Shown: positions 18,101-25,044 of the stretch, piece by piece
How the letters are laid out: the number at the start of each line of letters is the position of its first letter
Numbering within the stretch: position 1 is the stretch's first letter
Notes under the pieces: generated by a model
What the model saw: the letters and a program-made list of their open reading frames with translations, nothing else
The model's database searches: none
Told to the model about the DNA's origin: nothing
Translations under genes and position numbers: made by a program
Assembly (NCBI GenBank): GCA_022601445.1
Contig: JAJACP010000012.1
Location: 1 to 40,495 of the forward strand
Source: Chlamydiales bacterium
GTDB taxonomy: Bacteria > Chlamydiota > Chlamydiia > Chlamydiales > JAAKFR01
Length of the DNA stretch: 40,495 nt
Direction: 5' to 3'

Positions 18101-18268
18101 AGAGGCTCCTGGATAGCGGGTCAAAATGACCGCGTTTTTGACAGTAAAAACAGGATCTTCGAGTTGAGGCAGAGCAAAAAAGCTTGCACTTCCCCCTAGA
18201 AATAGGAGAAGTGTGACAAAATAGACGACCGCTCGATGCTCCAGAGCATACTGAATCAGCCCCTTCAT
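15137..18268 (-). CDS. RND-family efflux pump, inner-membrane permease (AcrB-like)
   Basis: This 1043-residue protein has the RND layout: one N-terminal helix (about 13-33), a large periplasmic porter domain, a helix block (about 345-540), a second periplasmic domain and a C-terminal helix block (about 865-1040). Acid residues for proton relay are visible in LGMMVDNSIVVADG (Asp430 and Asp436), as in TM4 of AcrB. The second half carries SLAGMMNKNIVVLLDAA at the equivalent position. LPQLEDPVFTVKNAVI and YPGASPKEVE are typical N-terminal blocks. It looks like the hydrophobe/amphiphile-efflux group rather than heavy-metal pumps. It overlaps the fusion-protein gene upstream and the outer-membrane channel downstream, so all three parts come from one message. 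Confidence 0.95.
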   Translation of the reverse strand: MKGLIQYALEHRAVVYFVTLLLFLGGSASFFALPQLEDPVFTVKNAVILTRYPGASPKEVEMEVTDRIETAIQQMTQVKHIYSISRAGESYVKVTIKPQYWTDRLPQVWDELRKKIQDVGPKLPPGVGTPKVGDDFGFVYGFVLGITGDGYSFKELEQFAKIIKKELSLVQDVSRVEMWGVQPKAVYLDISEKQIAELNLTAETIQQTLQKQNMVVNAGFVDEGGIRFRIAPTGEFTSPEEIGELILRPASQDVTSNIMREVREGDRLADVAREIEREGTNVIRVKDVTQVRTGYIEPPLTMMRYNGQAAVGLQVAGSDDANIVDVGERLDEAVRLISEHLPIGIELHKIAWQSELVSESIHGFFINLLEAVVIVLLVLIIPSGLRMGLIIGSNLVLTILGTFIFMAALGITLQRMSLGALIIALGMMVDNSIVVADGVAVYLRQKKGRMEAAFLAASQNSFPLLVATVIAILAFFPIFASTEDAGEYCRSLFQVVGISLGLSWFIALFVTPLQCVDFLPEPKEGKGDEFHTPFYQKFRRVVTYLIQRRLLTLGALALLLIASVGGFAFVKQMFFPDSTRPQMMIDYWMAAGTQIQEVAKDVENFESVVAAHPEVESVATFIGAGPPRFYLPVEPEKNYSHYAQMIVNFPSYEEIDPFIEEMMPWARENMPQAMVRFRKYSVGPGNAWQFEARISGPGDADLGELRSLAKEVRTIAMHSPYGEDWRTDMMNPVLKVVPEYDQKRGRWSSVNRLDLADATKRAYDGIHVGLYREGDDLLPIILRNSARERRQMLTNIETIQIKPTLSTGSIPLSQVVSSVDTGWEDPYIIRWNRRRAVTVQGAPLPGVTFPQLYGSVSKEIDEVKLPPGYDIYWDGEASSAKDAQKSLLPGIIPAVVLILLLLVFVFNAFRPVVIILFTIPFAMIGITGGLLVFNMPFGFMALLGGMSLAGMMNKNIVVLLDAAALNRKEGLSPLDAIVEAAVSRARPVLLAAGTTILGVIPLLQDIFWQSMAVTIMAGLAFGSLLTLIAVPVFYALLYKIKEK

Positions 18269-19401
18269 CCCTCTCCTTCCACGGCAGGTACCTGCTCACC
18301 TGATGCAGTGAGTTTGACAGGAGCGATGCGGACCTCCTGCCCATCCCGCAGATAGTGGACACCAGCTGTTACAACCCACTGCCCCTCCTCTAAACCACTG
18401 GTGATGATGATCCCTTGACTTGTCAGCCGCCCCTTCTCCACTTCTTGCTTGTCAACCGTCATTGTCTCAGTATTGACCACCCACACAAACGTCTTATCGA
18501 GCGCATCATCTGTCACAAGAGCTGTCGGAGGAAGTAAAAAGCCCACTTCGCTAAACTCTCCTGAAGCAGAGCTGAAAAGATAGGCGTAGCCTGCCATGCC
18601 CGCATAGATCATTGTCTCATCCGGCTGTTCAATGAGCAGCGTCACCGGAAATGTACGTGTTGTTGTCGATGCCTCTGTCCCGATCTCTTTTACCGTGGCC
18701 GGAAACTCTTTTCCGGCAATGGCATCAAACTCGACCACCACCTTTTCCACGAAGGGGATATCGGCAATCATGCTTTCAGGCACATCGATTACCATCTCTA
18801 CCTGGGCGGTATCGAGAAGACGGATGATCGGCTGCTTGGCTTGAACATATTCAAAGTTTTGCACATACGTCGCCACGACCACTCCATCATAAGGCGCGCG
18901 CAAATAGGTGTAGCGCAGTCGATCTTCCGCATGTTCCACTTCAGCTTCTAGGGCCCGCACCTCACCTTTAAGACGATTAGCCTCCTCCTTCTTTTGCTCC
19001 AGCATGCTTTTGCTGATCGCGCCTGGATCCTCTTGCCAGATGCTTTGGGCCCGTTTGTAGTCATTTTCAGCAAAGCGGAGATCAGCCTGCACCCTCTCCA
19101 GCTTCCCAAAACTATTTTGCAGACTCACCTCATAGTCTTTGGGATCTAGACGAGCTAAAAGCTCTCCTTTTAGAACATGATCCCCCACATACACGGGCCG
19201 CTCGATCAATTGTCCTTCCACTCGAAAGGAGAGATTGGCGCGATCTACCGCGCGCGTCCTTCCTGGGAATGAGTTGAGGCGGACCAGCTCTGCTGCTTCT
19301 AGCTGCATCGCTCTGACTGGGCGAATCAGAGGAGGAGGGTCTTGTTTTTGACATCCTGCACCCATCGCGAACAAAATAGAAAAAAAGAATATATAGCGCA
19401 T
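18265..19401 (-). CDS. RND efflux periplasmic adaptor (membrane fusion lipoprotein)
   Basis: Periplasmic adaptor that joins the RND permease to the outer-membrane channel. I place the start at 19401 (MRYIFFFSILFAMGAGC), which gives a lipoprotein signal with lipobox AMGAGC (Cys17). The longer ATG at 19425 would add eight residues that spoil the signal and lie on the promoter. Lipoyl/hairpin segments are clear: SFRVEGQLIERPVYVGDHV, LLARLDPKDYEV, a coiled coil at about 80-150, and LRAPYDGVVVATYVQ. The length of 378 is normal. It is the first gene of the five-gene unit running to 10968 and overlaps the pump gene by ATGA. Confidence 0.94.
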   Translation of the reverse strand: MRYIFFFSILFAMGAGCQKQDPPPLIRPVRAMQLEAAELVRLNSFPGRTRAVDRANLSFRVEGQLIERPVYVGDHVLKGELLARLDPKDYEVSLQNSFGKLERVQADLRFAENDYKRAQSIWQEDPGAISKSMLEQKKEEANRLKGEVRALEAEVEHAEDRLRYTYLRAPYDGVVVATYVQNFEYVQAKQPIIRLLDTAQVEMVIDVPESMIADIPFVEKVVVEFDAIAGKEFPATVKEIGTEASTTTRTFPVTLLIEQPDETMIYAGMAGYAYLFSSASGEFSEVGFLLPPTALVTDDALDKTFVWVVNTETMTVDKQEVEKGRLTSQGIIITSGLEEGQWVVTAGVHYLRDGQEVRIAPVKLTASGEQVPAVEGEG

Positions 19402-19409
19402 AAGGGCGC

Positions 19410-19438
19410 ATCTTATGCAAACCATGCTGTAAAAGCAA
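19410..19438 (-). promoter_or_regulatory. Promoter candidate for the efflux operon
   Basis: Minus-strand TTGCTT (19438-19433) and TAAGAT (19415-19410) are separated by 17 bases. The start site would fall near 19403, almost on the adaptor ATG at 19401, implying a leaderless or nearly leaderless message. No better promoter was seen between this site and the divergent small ORF at 19496. Confidence 0.45.
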
Positions 19439-19495
19439 CGAGCTTTTTAAGCTATTTTCTGTTAGAACGTTTCCTATTTTAAGAGGGAGAATAAG

Positions 19496-19645
19496 ATGAC
19501 AACTACGATTACATCTCAACAAGCACAAGCCCGTGGCTACAATTTAACCGAACCGGTCACCATTTACTTTAAAGCTCCCTCGCGCAATAAACCCGACCCA
19601 AACTCTCCATATGATATGAAGTTCACCTCGAATCTCACGTCATAA
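19496..19645 (+). CDS. Small 49-residue protein with a strong ribosome site (unknown)
   Basis: A short open frame begins at ATG 19496 after AGAGGGAG at 19482-19489, a strong Shine-Dalgarno at good spacing, and ends with TAA at 19643-19645. The product (MTTTITSQQAQARGYNLTEP at its start) is polar, without a membrane segment or signal. It is rich in Thr, Pro and Asn and ends MKFTSNLTS. It lies alone between the divergent efflux operon and the convergent acetyltransferase gene. I recognise no family. The ribosome site is the main evidence that it is real; the alternative is a chance frame or the remnant of a longer gene. Confidence 0.5.
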   Translation: MTTTITSQQAQARGYNLTEPVTIYFKAPSRNKPDPNSPYDMKFTSNLTS

Positions 19646-19691
19646 AAATGCAAAATTGCAATTTCATGATATGAAAAGCTTAGAATGCTTA

Positions 19692-20477
19692 CTAAGCATA
19701 CTCTGTGATACGACAAATCTGCTTAAAACCTAAGCTCTCGTAGAGATTTTTTCCCTCTTCCGAAGCTTGCAGTGTTGCCACCTCAATTCCTTTTGCACGC
19801 GCTCTTGCTAACAAATACTGCATCATTTTAGTGCCAAGACCACGCCGTCTGTAGCGGGGGTGCGTGGCGAGGTAATAGATTCCGGCCACGTCTGCATGAA
19901 AAAAAAGCATGCCCGTTGTCGCAACGTTTCCTTCAATTTCAATCAGATAAAGCTCCATGGGCGCTCTGTCTAGAATTTGACTTAGAGAAATCCCTTGGTA
20001 GATCATCTCAAATAGCTGGGGATGCCCTCCAACCGAAATGATCACATCCACAAACGCGCGCAGTTGCTCACGATCTTCCACACGCCGTACACTCTCTTTG
20101 ATCGGTTTTGAATCAGGAGCATCCAGCCTCAGATACATTCCAGCATCTATCTCTTTTTTCTTTAAGCCGTTTGCCAAAAGAACATCTGCAAGATTGTGTG
20201 GAGTGTCACGTCCTTCGCTCAGCCACCAGGAAAAAGGCAGCTGCCTTTCTTGATACAAAGTGGAAATGGCTTTTACCCTTTCATGAGCGTTGTCATCGGT
20301 AAATCTTGCTGCTAACACGTAGTTCACCATATCGTCTTTGAGCTCAGCCTGAACCGCTGTGACGTCGGGTTCACAAATTAGCTGCATCCGAGGATGAGAC
20401 CCTGCAAAAAACACCATCTGCTCATGCATATTGGCATGCATGGCATCCATAATCTGTTCTTCGTTCCACTTATTCAT
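19692..20477 (-). CDS. GNAT-family N-acetyltransferase
   Basis: The C-terminal half carries a GNAT acetyl-CoA site: HPRYRRRGLGTKMMQYLLARA (the R-R-x-G-x-G/A loop), preceded by the strand ATTGMLFFHADVAGIYYLAT and followed by LQASEEGKNLYESLGFKQI. The first half (about 120 residues) resembles the extra N-terminal domain of some two-domain GNATs. The substrate is unknown. I prefer ATG 20477 (MNKWNEEQIMDAM). The frame is open to GTG 20516/ATG 20513, but those 13 codons overlap a hairpin plus T-run (20501-20550) that looks like the terminator of the upstream porin gene. Against this, the ribosome site before 20477 is weak, and AGGAAG before 20516 is better. It is followed by a short gap to the small ORF at 19496. 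Confidence 0.87.
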   Translation of the reverse strand: MNKWNEEQIMDAMHANMHEQMVFFAGSHPRMQLICEPDVTAVQAELKDDMVNYVLAARFTDDNAHERVKAISTLYQERQLPFSWWLSEGRDTPHNLADVLLANGLKKKEIDAGMYLRLDAPDSKPIKESVRRVEDREQLRAFVDVIISVGGHPQLFEMIYQGISLSQILDRAPMELYLIEIEGNVATTGMLFFHADVAGIYYLATHPRYRRRGLGTKMMQYLLARARAKGIEVATLQASEEGKNLYESLGFKQICRITEYA

Positions 20478-20500
20478 ACCGACCGATAAACCCACTCCAT

Positions 20501-20550
20501 AAAAAAAGGGCATCACGAGGACTTCCTATTAGAAAATACCCATGATGCCC
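20501..20550 (-). terminator. Intrinsic terminator candidate after the MOMP-like porin
   Basis: On the minus strand GGGCATCA (20550-20543) pairs with TGATGCCC (20515-20508) across a 27-base loop and is followed by seven T residues (20507-20501). It lies 29 bases after the porin stop. It overlaps the upstream candidate starts of the acetyltransferase gene, which bears on that gene's start choice. Confidence 0.6.
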
Positions 20551-20578
20551 ATTCAAGTCAGACAAGCTGTCGTCGCCT

Positions 20579-21436
20579 TTAGAAGCCAAAACCGGCTTTT
20601 ACAACAAGACCTCCCAATCCAAAGTCTGCTAGCTGATCGTTATCACTGTACTTACGCCATCCTTGCCAACTCTGCACTTCATATCCAATGCCTAAATTAA
20701 AGTCGGTGCAGCAGAACACAGTTCCAAAATCAAACTCTAACCCGATAAACAGATCTAAAACCGGGACAAACAGTTTTTCTTCCCATAAGGGGTTGCCATC
20801 AAAAATTTCTTGAGTGAATACGCTATCAAGAACCGCAACATCTCCAGAGACAACAAGCGCAATCGGAACGCAGCACTCACATATGTTATAGCGCGTTTCC
20901 GCTCCCAAATAGAGGCCTACGCCTGTAAAATCAATGAGCTCGTCCTCATCAATCTGACGGTTTACAAAATGGCGAAAGCGATCCTGTATCCACGCAATTT
21001 TGACACCGAAATAAGGCCTAAACTGTCCCCGCCCACACTGAAAATCACATGTATATCCGGCTTCAAGATCTAGTACTTGATAGTCAAAGTCGACTTGGTG
21101 TCGGAATTCATCTCCGTCAAATATAGTCAGACGCTGAGATGTGTTATAACGAGTAAAGCAGACACCAATATCCCATTGGTCCTTTCCTCCTCGAAACCCA
21201 GCACGGAACCCTGAGTCATAGTCAGGATTGATATAAAAACCATTAATTGGATCTAGGTCTGAGCGTCCGATTCTCCAATAGAGATACTCACCATAGACAT
21301 CGAAATCCCAATTGTCCCAAGAGCAGTCATCATAGTCTGAGTAGTTGTCATCCTTTTCTCGCATAGAATCGTCCGCACCCAGTGCTGTCGCGCACAAGCC
21401 CAGAACCAATCCTGCTGCCATCATTAATCGTTTCAT
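20579..21436 (-). CDS. MOMP-like outer-membrane porin (Lpg1974-type), second copy
   Basis: A 285-residue predicted outer-membrane barrel. The signal peptide (1-20) ends at ALGA before DDSMREKDD. An acidic, Asp/Tyr-rich mature N-terminus is followed by FDVYGEYLYWRIGRSDLDP, the same block found in the porin at 7892-8920. Strand-like aromatic repeats continue to a C-terminal phenylalanine (LVVKAGFGF). Cysteines are frequent, including a CECC cluster near residue 188. GGAGG directly before the ATG is a strong ribosome site, in line with an abundant envelope protein. The two porins are clearly diverged, so they are not a recent duplication. Confidence 0.85.
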   Translation of the reverse strand: MKRLMMAAGLVLGLCATALGADDSMREKDDNYSDYDDCSWDNWDFDVYGEYLYWRIGRSDLDPINGFYINPDYDSGFRAGFRGGKDQWDIGVCFTRYNTSQRLTIFDGDEFRHQVDFDYQVLDLEAGYTCDFQCGRGQFRPYFGVKIAWIQDRFRHFVNRQIDEDELIDFTGVGLYLGAETRYNICECCVPIALVVSGDVAVLDSVFTQEIFDGNPLWEEKLFVPVLDLFIGLEFDFGTVFCCTDFNLGIGYEVQSWQGWRKYSDNDQLADFGLGGLVVKAGFGF

Positions 21437-21502
21437 ATTCCTCCACTAGTCAATGAAATAGTTATTTGACTTCAAATTAACCGGATCGAGTATTTCTTTG
21501 AA

Positions 21503-21541
21503 TAAAAAAAACCTCTCTTGGACAGAAATGCCCAAGAGAGG
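21503..21541 (-). terminator. Intrinsic terminator after the 130-residue helical protein gene
   Basis: On the minus strand CCTCTCTTGG (21541-21532) pairs with CCAAGAGAGG (21521-21512) across a 10-base loop, followed by a run of nine T residues (21511-21503). It lies about 20 bases past the stop at 21562 and separates that gene from the porin gene downstream. Confidence 0.82.
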
Positions 21542-21561
21542 AAGTGAGTCAGCAAAAGAGA

Positions 21562-21954
21562 TTACTTTTGGTGGCGCATAATCTCTTTTACCTCATGACG
21601 TGCCCGCACCGGAGTCAGTGTCCCCCCATTCAACTCTTTGCGGATGTTTTCCAAGGCTTGAAACACACTGGCTGTATGCTCAGCTTTTGGAACCTCGTTT
21701 TCCGCTTGTTGAACGGAAGACAATGCGAGCATCATGTCGACGTTGTGGAGATTCTCCTCCAACGCCTTGTACGAAGCCTGACCTCCCAGAACCGCCTTAA
21801 ATTCCTCCTCACAACCAGACAAAGTTCCCTCTAACTCCATCCGCGTTGCGTGTGGGATGTTGCTCGTGTTGAGCTCCCCCCACAAATTGTTGATCTCTGC
21901 CTCGAGGCGGAGAATGTCAGACTGCTGCATGACCGTAGCCTTAACCATTCCCAT
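21562..21954 (-). CDS. Small helical protein of unknown function
   Basis: About 130 residues, mostly charged alpha-helix with coiled-coil character (SDILRLEAEINNLWGEL and QALENIRKELNGG). There is no signal peptide or membrane segment, and it ends in basic EVKEIMRHQK. I choose ATG 21954 because GGGAGGA stands at ideal spacing before it; a GTG nine codons upstream (21981) is the alternative. It is followed by a clear terminator, so it seems to be a single-gene unit, divergent from the sodium symporter. I recognise no family. Size and helical content would fit a chaperone or small secreted/regulatory protein, but nothing in the sequence decides it. Confidence 0.72.
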   Translation of the reverse strand: MGMVKATVMQQSDILRLEAEINNLWGELNTSNIPHATRMELEGTLSGCEEEFKAVLGGQASYKALEENLHNVDMMLALSSVQQAENEVPKAEHTASVFQALENIRKELNGGTLTPVRARHEVKEIMRHQK

Positions 21955-22062
21955 ACGTCCTCCCAAGAGAGTAGATAACACCTTCTCTCTTAACGCTCAT
22001 TATCTCAAAAAAAGACTTAAATTGCACTAAATAATTGATTATCAGCGATATCTTCATCTCTC

Positions 22063-22091
22063 TTTAATTCTATCCTCTAGGACAGTATAAT
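22063..22091 (+). promoter_or_regulatory. Promoter candidate for the sodium:solute symporter
   Basis: TTTAAT (22063-22068) and a perfect TATAAT (22086-22091) are separated by 17 bases. Transcription would begin around 22098, only about five bases before the ATG at 22103, so the message would have a very short leader. Confidence 0.55.
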
Positions 22092-22102
22092 AGGGGGCAA
22101 TC

Positions 22103-23440
22103 ATGAATATTCGACTCTTTTTTGGACTTCTCGTAGGAGTCGCGACTCTCTCTCTGTGGCTGGGGAAACGTGCCTCTTCAGGCCAAAAGAACAACGAAGA
22201 CTACTTTCTGATGGGGCGTAAACTCGGGCTATTTGCCCTCTTTATGACCCTTCTAGCTACCCAAGTGGGGGGTGGCGCGCTCATTGGTGCCGCTGAAGAG
22301 GCGTATGCGAAGGGATGGACGGTACTCTTTTATCCTCTTGGCATGGTGCTGGGTCTTTTGGTGTTGGGATGTGGATATGGCGCCAAAATGCGTCGGCTCA
22401 ACCTTACCACCGTTCCTGAGATTTTCGACAAGATCTACCGTGCGCCGAATCTACGTCAAATTGCCTCTCTTTTATCCATTGCTTCTCTTTACTTCATTCT
22501 GGTTGCCCAAGCCATTGCGGCGCGCAAGTTTTTCTTCTCACTGGGATTTGCCGGTCCCTATCTTTTTGTTGGCTTTTGGATTGTTCTCACCCTGTATACA
22601 GTGCTGGGCGGGCTCAAAGCCGTTGTGAGCACCGACATTCTGCAAGCGCTCTTTATCCTCATTGCCTTTGCCCTTGCTGTTTTTGCCAGTTTTGGCACCG
22701 CTTCGCCCGTAGCAGAAATTCCCTTTACCTCCTCATCCTCCTCCACTCCTTGGATGACCTGGTTGATGATGCCTCTGCTTTTTATGTTGATTGAGCAAGA
22801 TATGGGTCAGCGCTGTTTTGCGGCCAAAAAACCGCGCACCGTCACGCTAGCCGCTATTGCTGCCGGACTCACCCTTCTCATTGTTTCTCTTGTTCCTATC
22901 TACTTTGGTAGACAAGCCGCCGCGATGGGCGTTGAAATTCCTGAGGGAGCAAGCGTCTTGATTACTGCCGTGCACGCGCTCACTAATCCCACCGTTGCCA
23001 CCTGCGTGATTTGTGCCATTTTACTCGCGATTGTTTCGACCGCTGACTCCCTTCTTTGCTCCATTAGCTCCAACGTCGCGTGCGATTTTCCTAGGCTCAA
23101 ACAATCCGTACTGGCTTCTCAAGGGATTACCTTAGCTGTGGGGTTGAGTACATTAGGCTTTTCATTTCTATTTGATCACGTTGTGGGCATGCTCATGTTC
23201 TCCTATGAGCTGGCTGTCAGTGTTCTCTTTATTCCCGTTACCCTAGCTGTCTGGACACGCAATCCGCACAAACGTTCAGCAAAAGCGGCGATGATTTGCG
23301 GAGCTGCAGGCTTTGTTTGTTTCCAGTTTTGGGCGCCTCCTTTTCCCAAAGAGCTGCTCACCATTTTACTTGCTGGGAGCGCCTTCGCCGTTTCAGAACG
23401 CAGCCTGAGAAGCACTGCACGTGACCTGGTCCGAAAATAG
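22103..23440 (+). CDS. Sodium:solute symporter (SSS family)
   Basis: A polytopic membrane protein of 445 residues with about 12-13 hydrophobic segments. YFLMGRKLGLFALFMTLLATQVGGGALIG is the typical start of SSS transporters (first core helix with the unwound Gly-rich segment). TVLGGLKAVVSTDILQALFI is the family signature near residue 165. It would import a small solute with sodium across the inner membrane. The substrate cannot be read from sequence; proline, pantothenate, sugars and amino acids are all used by relatives. It is monocistronic as far as I can see. The length is slightly under the usual 480-500 residues but no motif is missing. Confidence 0.92.
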   Translation: MNIRLFFGLLVGVATLSLWLGKRASSGQKNNEDYFLMGRKLGLFALFMTLLATQVGGGALIGAAEEAYAKGWTVLFYPLGMVLGLLVLGCGYGAKMRRLNLTTVPEIFDKIYRAPNLRQIASLLSIASLYFILVAQAIAARKFFFSLGFAGPYLFVGFWIVLTLYTVLGGLKAVVSTDILQALFILIAFALAVFASFGTASPVAEIPFTSSSSSTPWMTWLMMPLLFMLIEQDMGQRCFAAKKPRTVTLAAIAAGLTLLIVSLVPIYFGRQAAAMGVEIPEGASVLITAVHALTNPTVATCVICAILLAIVSTADSLLCSISSNVACDFPRLKQSVLASQGITLAVGLSTLGFSFLFDHVVGMLMFSYELAVSVLFIPVTLAVWTRNPHKRSAKAAMICGAAGFVCFQFWAPPFPKELLTILLAGSAFAVSERSLRSTARDLVRK

Positions 23441-23511
23441 TGATGAGGGGTGAGATAAGAGCCAGACTTTTTCAACAACACCATTTTGTTAATCTGCTGC
23501 ACAATACAGGA

Positions 23512-23549
23512 GCTTCAAGCAATTATTTGAAGCAACTAATCTTTTTTTT
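23512..23549 (+). terminator. Weak terminator-like hairpin after the symporter
   Basis: GCTTCAA (23512-23518) pairs with TTGAAGC (23527-23533) over an eight-base loop; a run of eight T residues follows at 23542-23549. The eight-base gap between stem and T-run makes it a weak terminator. The rest of the 197-bp gap holds only the promoter candidate for the next gene. Confidence 0.4.
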
Positions 23550-23562
23550 ATCCTTTTTCTCC

Positions 23563-23591
23563 TTTACATATTCTTAAATGCTGCATATTCT
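23563..23591 (+). promoter_or_regulatory. Promoter candidate for the Inc-like coiled-coil gene
   Basis: TTTACA (23563-23568) and TATTCT (23586-23591) are separated by 17 bases in an AT-rich tract. The start site would be near 23598, giving a leader of about 40 bases that contains GAGGAG before the ATG at 23638. Confidence 0.45.
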
Positions 23592-23637
23592 TCTAACTTA
23601 TCTTTAAAATTTATATTCCAATTGAGGAGAAAACGGT

Positions 23638-24987
23638 ATGTCTTACGTTGCTTTAACTTGTTGCTTTGATGCACGCCCCCCCATTGACGCTCGACCCACA
23701 CTTGAAAACGACGAGAAAATGGCGGTGATTACCGACTGCGTAATTGCTGTGCTTTTGGTGACGGCTGCAACTTTGGTGCTTTTGCAGGCAAACGGGCTCG
23801 TGGACTTAGGTCAGTTATCGGGTATTGGTTCGATTGGGGCGAATAACGCCTACATCTTGTATGGTGTCGCAGGTGGAATGCTTGTTTTGGATCTACTAAA
23901 GGGGGTGATTCAGCAGGCGCGCCACATCAACGCTCTTTCTGCCCGCAATATTGAGCTGACCAATGAGTTTCGTGTTGCTGAGCTTGAAACAGAAAAGGAG
24001 CGCCTAGAAGAGCTCGTTAGGGTACTACAAACGGACTTGGAAGAAGCCGAAGAGCGGCATGAAACCTCGTTCAGAATGGTAACACAGCAATTGTCCGAGT
24101 CAACGGTGGCTTCCACCGCTCAATTTAGTGCGCAAGTCACAACCCTAGAGTCTCAACTCAAGGAGGCTGAACAGAAGTTAAAGCGCCTTACTGATGAAAG
24201 AGACAGAGCTCAGACTTCCCTTCATGAGCTTCAAGCACAAGTTCAGACTGCTGCAGGTGGGAGTGCTCCTGTAATAGCTCAGCTAAGAGAGGCAAGAGAT
24301 GCTGAGCAAGCTCGGGTTGGTGAACTAGAGAAGCAGTTCACTGATGCAACTACTGCACAGGCTAAACAAAAGGCTGAACTAGAAACTGAGAGAGATACAG
24401 CTCAAGCTCGGGTTGGTGAACTAGAGAAGCAGTTGACTGATGCAACTACTGCACAGGCTAAACAAAAGGCTGAACTAGAAACTGAGAGAGATACAGCTCA
24501 GGCTCGGGTTGATGAACTAGAGAAGCAGTTGACTGATGCAACTACTGCACAGGCTAAACAAAAGGCTGAACTAGAAACTGAGAGAGATACAGCTCAGGCT
24601 CGCATAGCTGAACTAGAGCAGCAAGTGAAAAAAACAGAACAAATTATAGAAGCATCAGAAAGAGATGCAAGAGATCGAGGTGTAAAACTGAGGCAAGCAG
24701 AGCAACAAATAAAGACTCTGGAAGAGGAAAAGCAGCAACTCGCAGCGCTAACAACTAGCGATGGAGACGAAGCTGCTACTGAAAATGCTAGATTACAACA
24801 GGCTCTTGATCAAGCTAATGCTGAGCTCGAAGCTCTAAAAACAGCAAATGGACAACGAGAAGCAGCAAGAAAAAAATTAGACCGAGAGATGACTGCTGCC
24901 AGAGCAGCGGTTAGCGGTTCAAATGGAGGCGGAGCTGCTGCTACAAGCACAAATTCTCCAAGCAAAAATAAGAAGAAGAAAAAATAA
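23638..24987 (+). CDS. Inc-like inclusion-membrane protein candidate with repeat coiled coil
   Basis: The 449-residue product has two closely spaced hydrophobic helices (about 29-50 and 71-92) joined by a short Gly-rich loop. This bilobed pattern is the hallmark of chlamydial Inc proteins, which are inserted in the inclusion membrane by type III secretion. From about 100 to 420 it is almost unbroken coiled coil, as in IncA-like proteins. Three 32-residue tandem repeats (96 bp each, 24316-24603) with only a few base differences sit in the coil. The C-terminus is Gly/Ala/Ser-rich and ends in lysines. There is no cleavable signal. Classification as Inc is inference from topology; a bacterial-envelope coiled-coil protein is the alternative. 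A terminator follows at 25012. Confidence 0.7.
   Translation: MSYVALTCCFDARPPIDARPTLENDEKMAVITDCVIAVLLVTAATLVLLQANGLVDLGQLSGIGSIGANNAYILYGVAGGMLVLDLLKGVIQQARHINALSARNIELTNEFRVAELETEKERLEELVRVLQTDLEEAEERHETSFRMVTQQLSESTVASTAQFSAQVTTLESQLKEAEQKLKRLTDERDRAQTSLHELQAQVQTAAGGSAPVIAQLREARDAEQARVGELEKQFTDATTAQAKQKAELETERDTAQARVGELEKQLTDATTAQAKQKAELETERDTAQARVDELEKQLTDATTAQAKQKAELETERDTAQARIAELEQQVKKTEQIIEASERDARDRGVKLRQAEQQIKTLEEEKQQLAALTTSDGDEAATENARLQQALDQANAELEALKTANGQREAARKKLDREMTAARAAVSGSNGGGAAATSTNSPSKNKKKKK
24316..24603 (+). repeat. Three tandem 96-bp repeats in the coiled-coil gene
   Basis: Units start at 24316, 24412 and 24508, each encoding 32 residues beginning V-G/D-E-L-E-K-Q and ending D-T-A-Q-A-R. 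Neighbouring units differ by only about two bases, pointing to recent expansion by slippage or unequal crossing-over. Degenerate copies of the same motif flank both sides. The reading frame is kept. Confidence 0.95.
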
Positions 24988-25011
24988 TCCATCCTCTTTT
25001 GTCCTGACATA

Positions 25012-25044
25012 CCCAAGCTTCCATAGAGAGGCTTGGGTTTTTTT
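25012..25044 (+). terminator. Intrinsic terminator after the Inc-like gene
   Basis: CCCAAGC (25012-25018) pairs with GCTTGGG (25031-25037) across a 12-base loop and is followed by seven T residues (25038-25044). It lies 25 bases past the Inc-like stop and touches the stop codon of the convergent antiporter gene. Confidence 0.8.

Noticed and set aside
24316-24603. Intergenic satellite or CRISPR-like repeat
   Set aside because: The 96-bp units are in frame within a coiled-coil gene and have no spacers.
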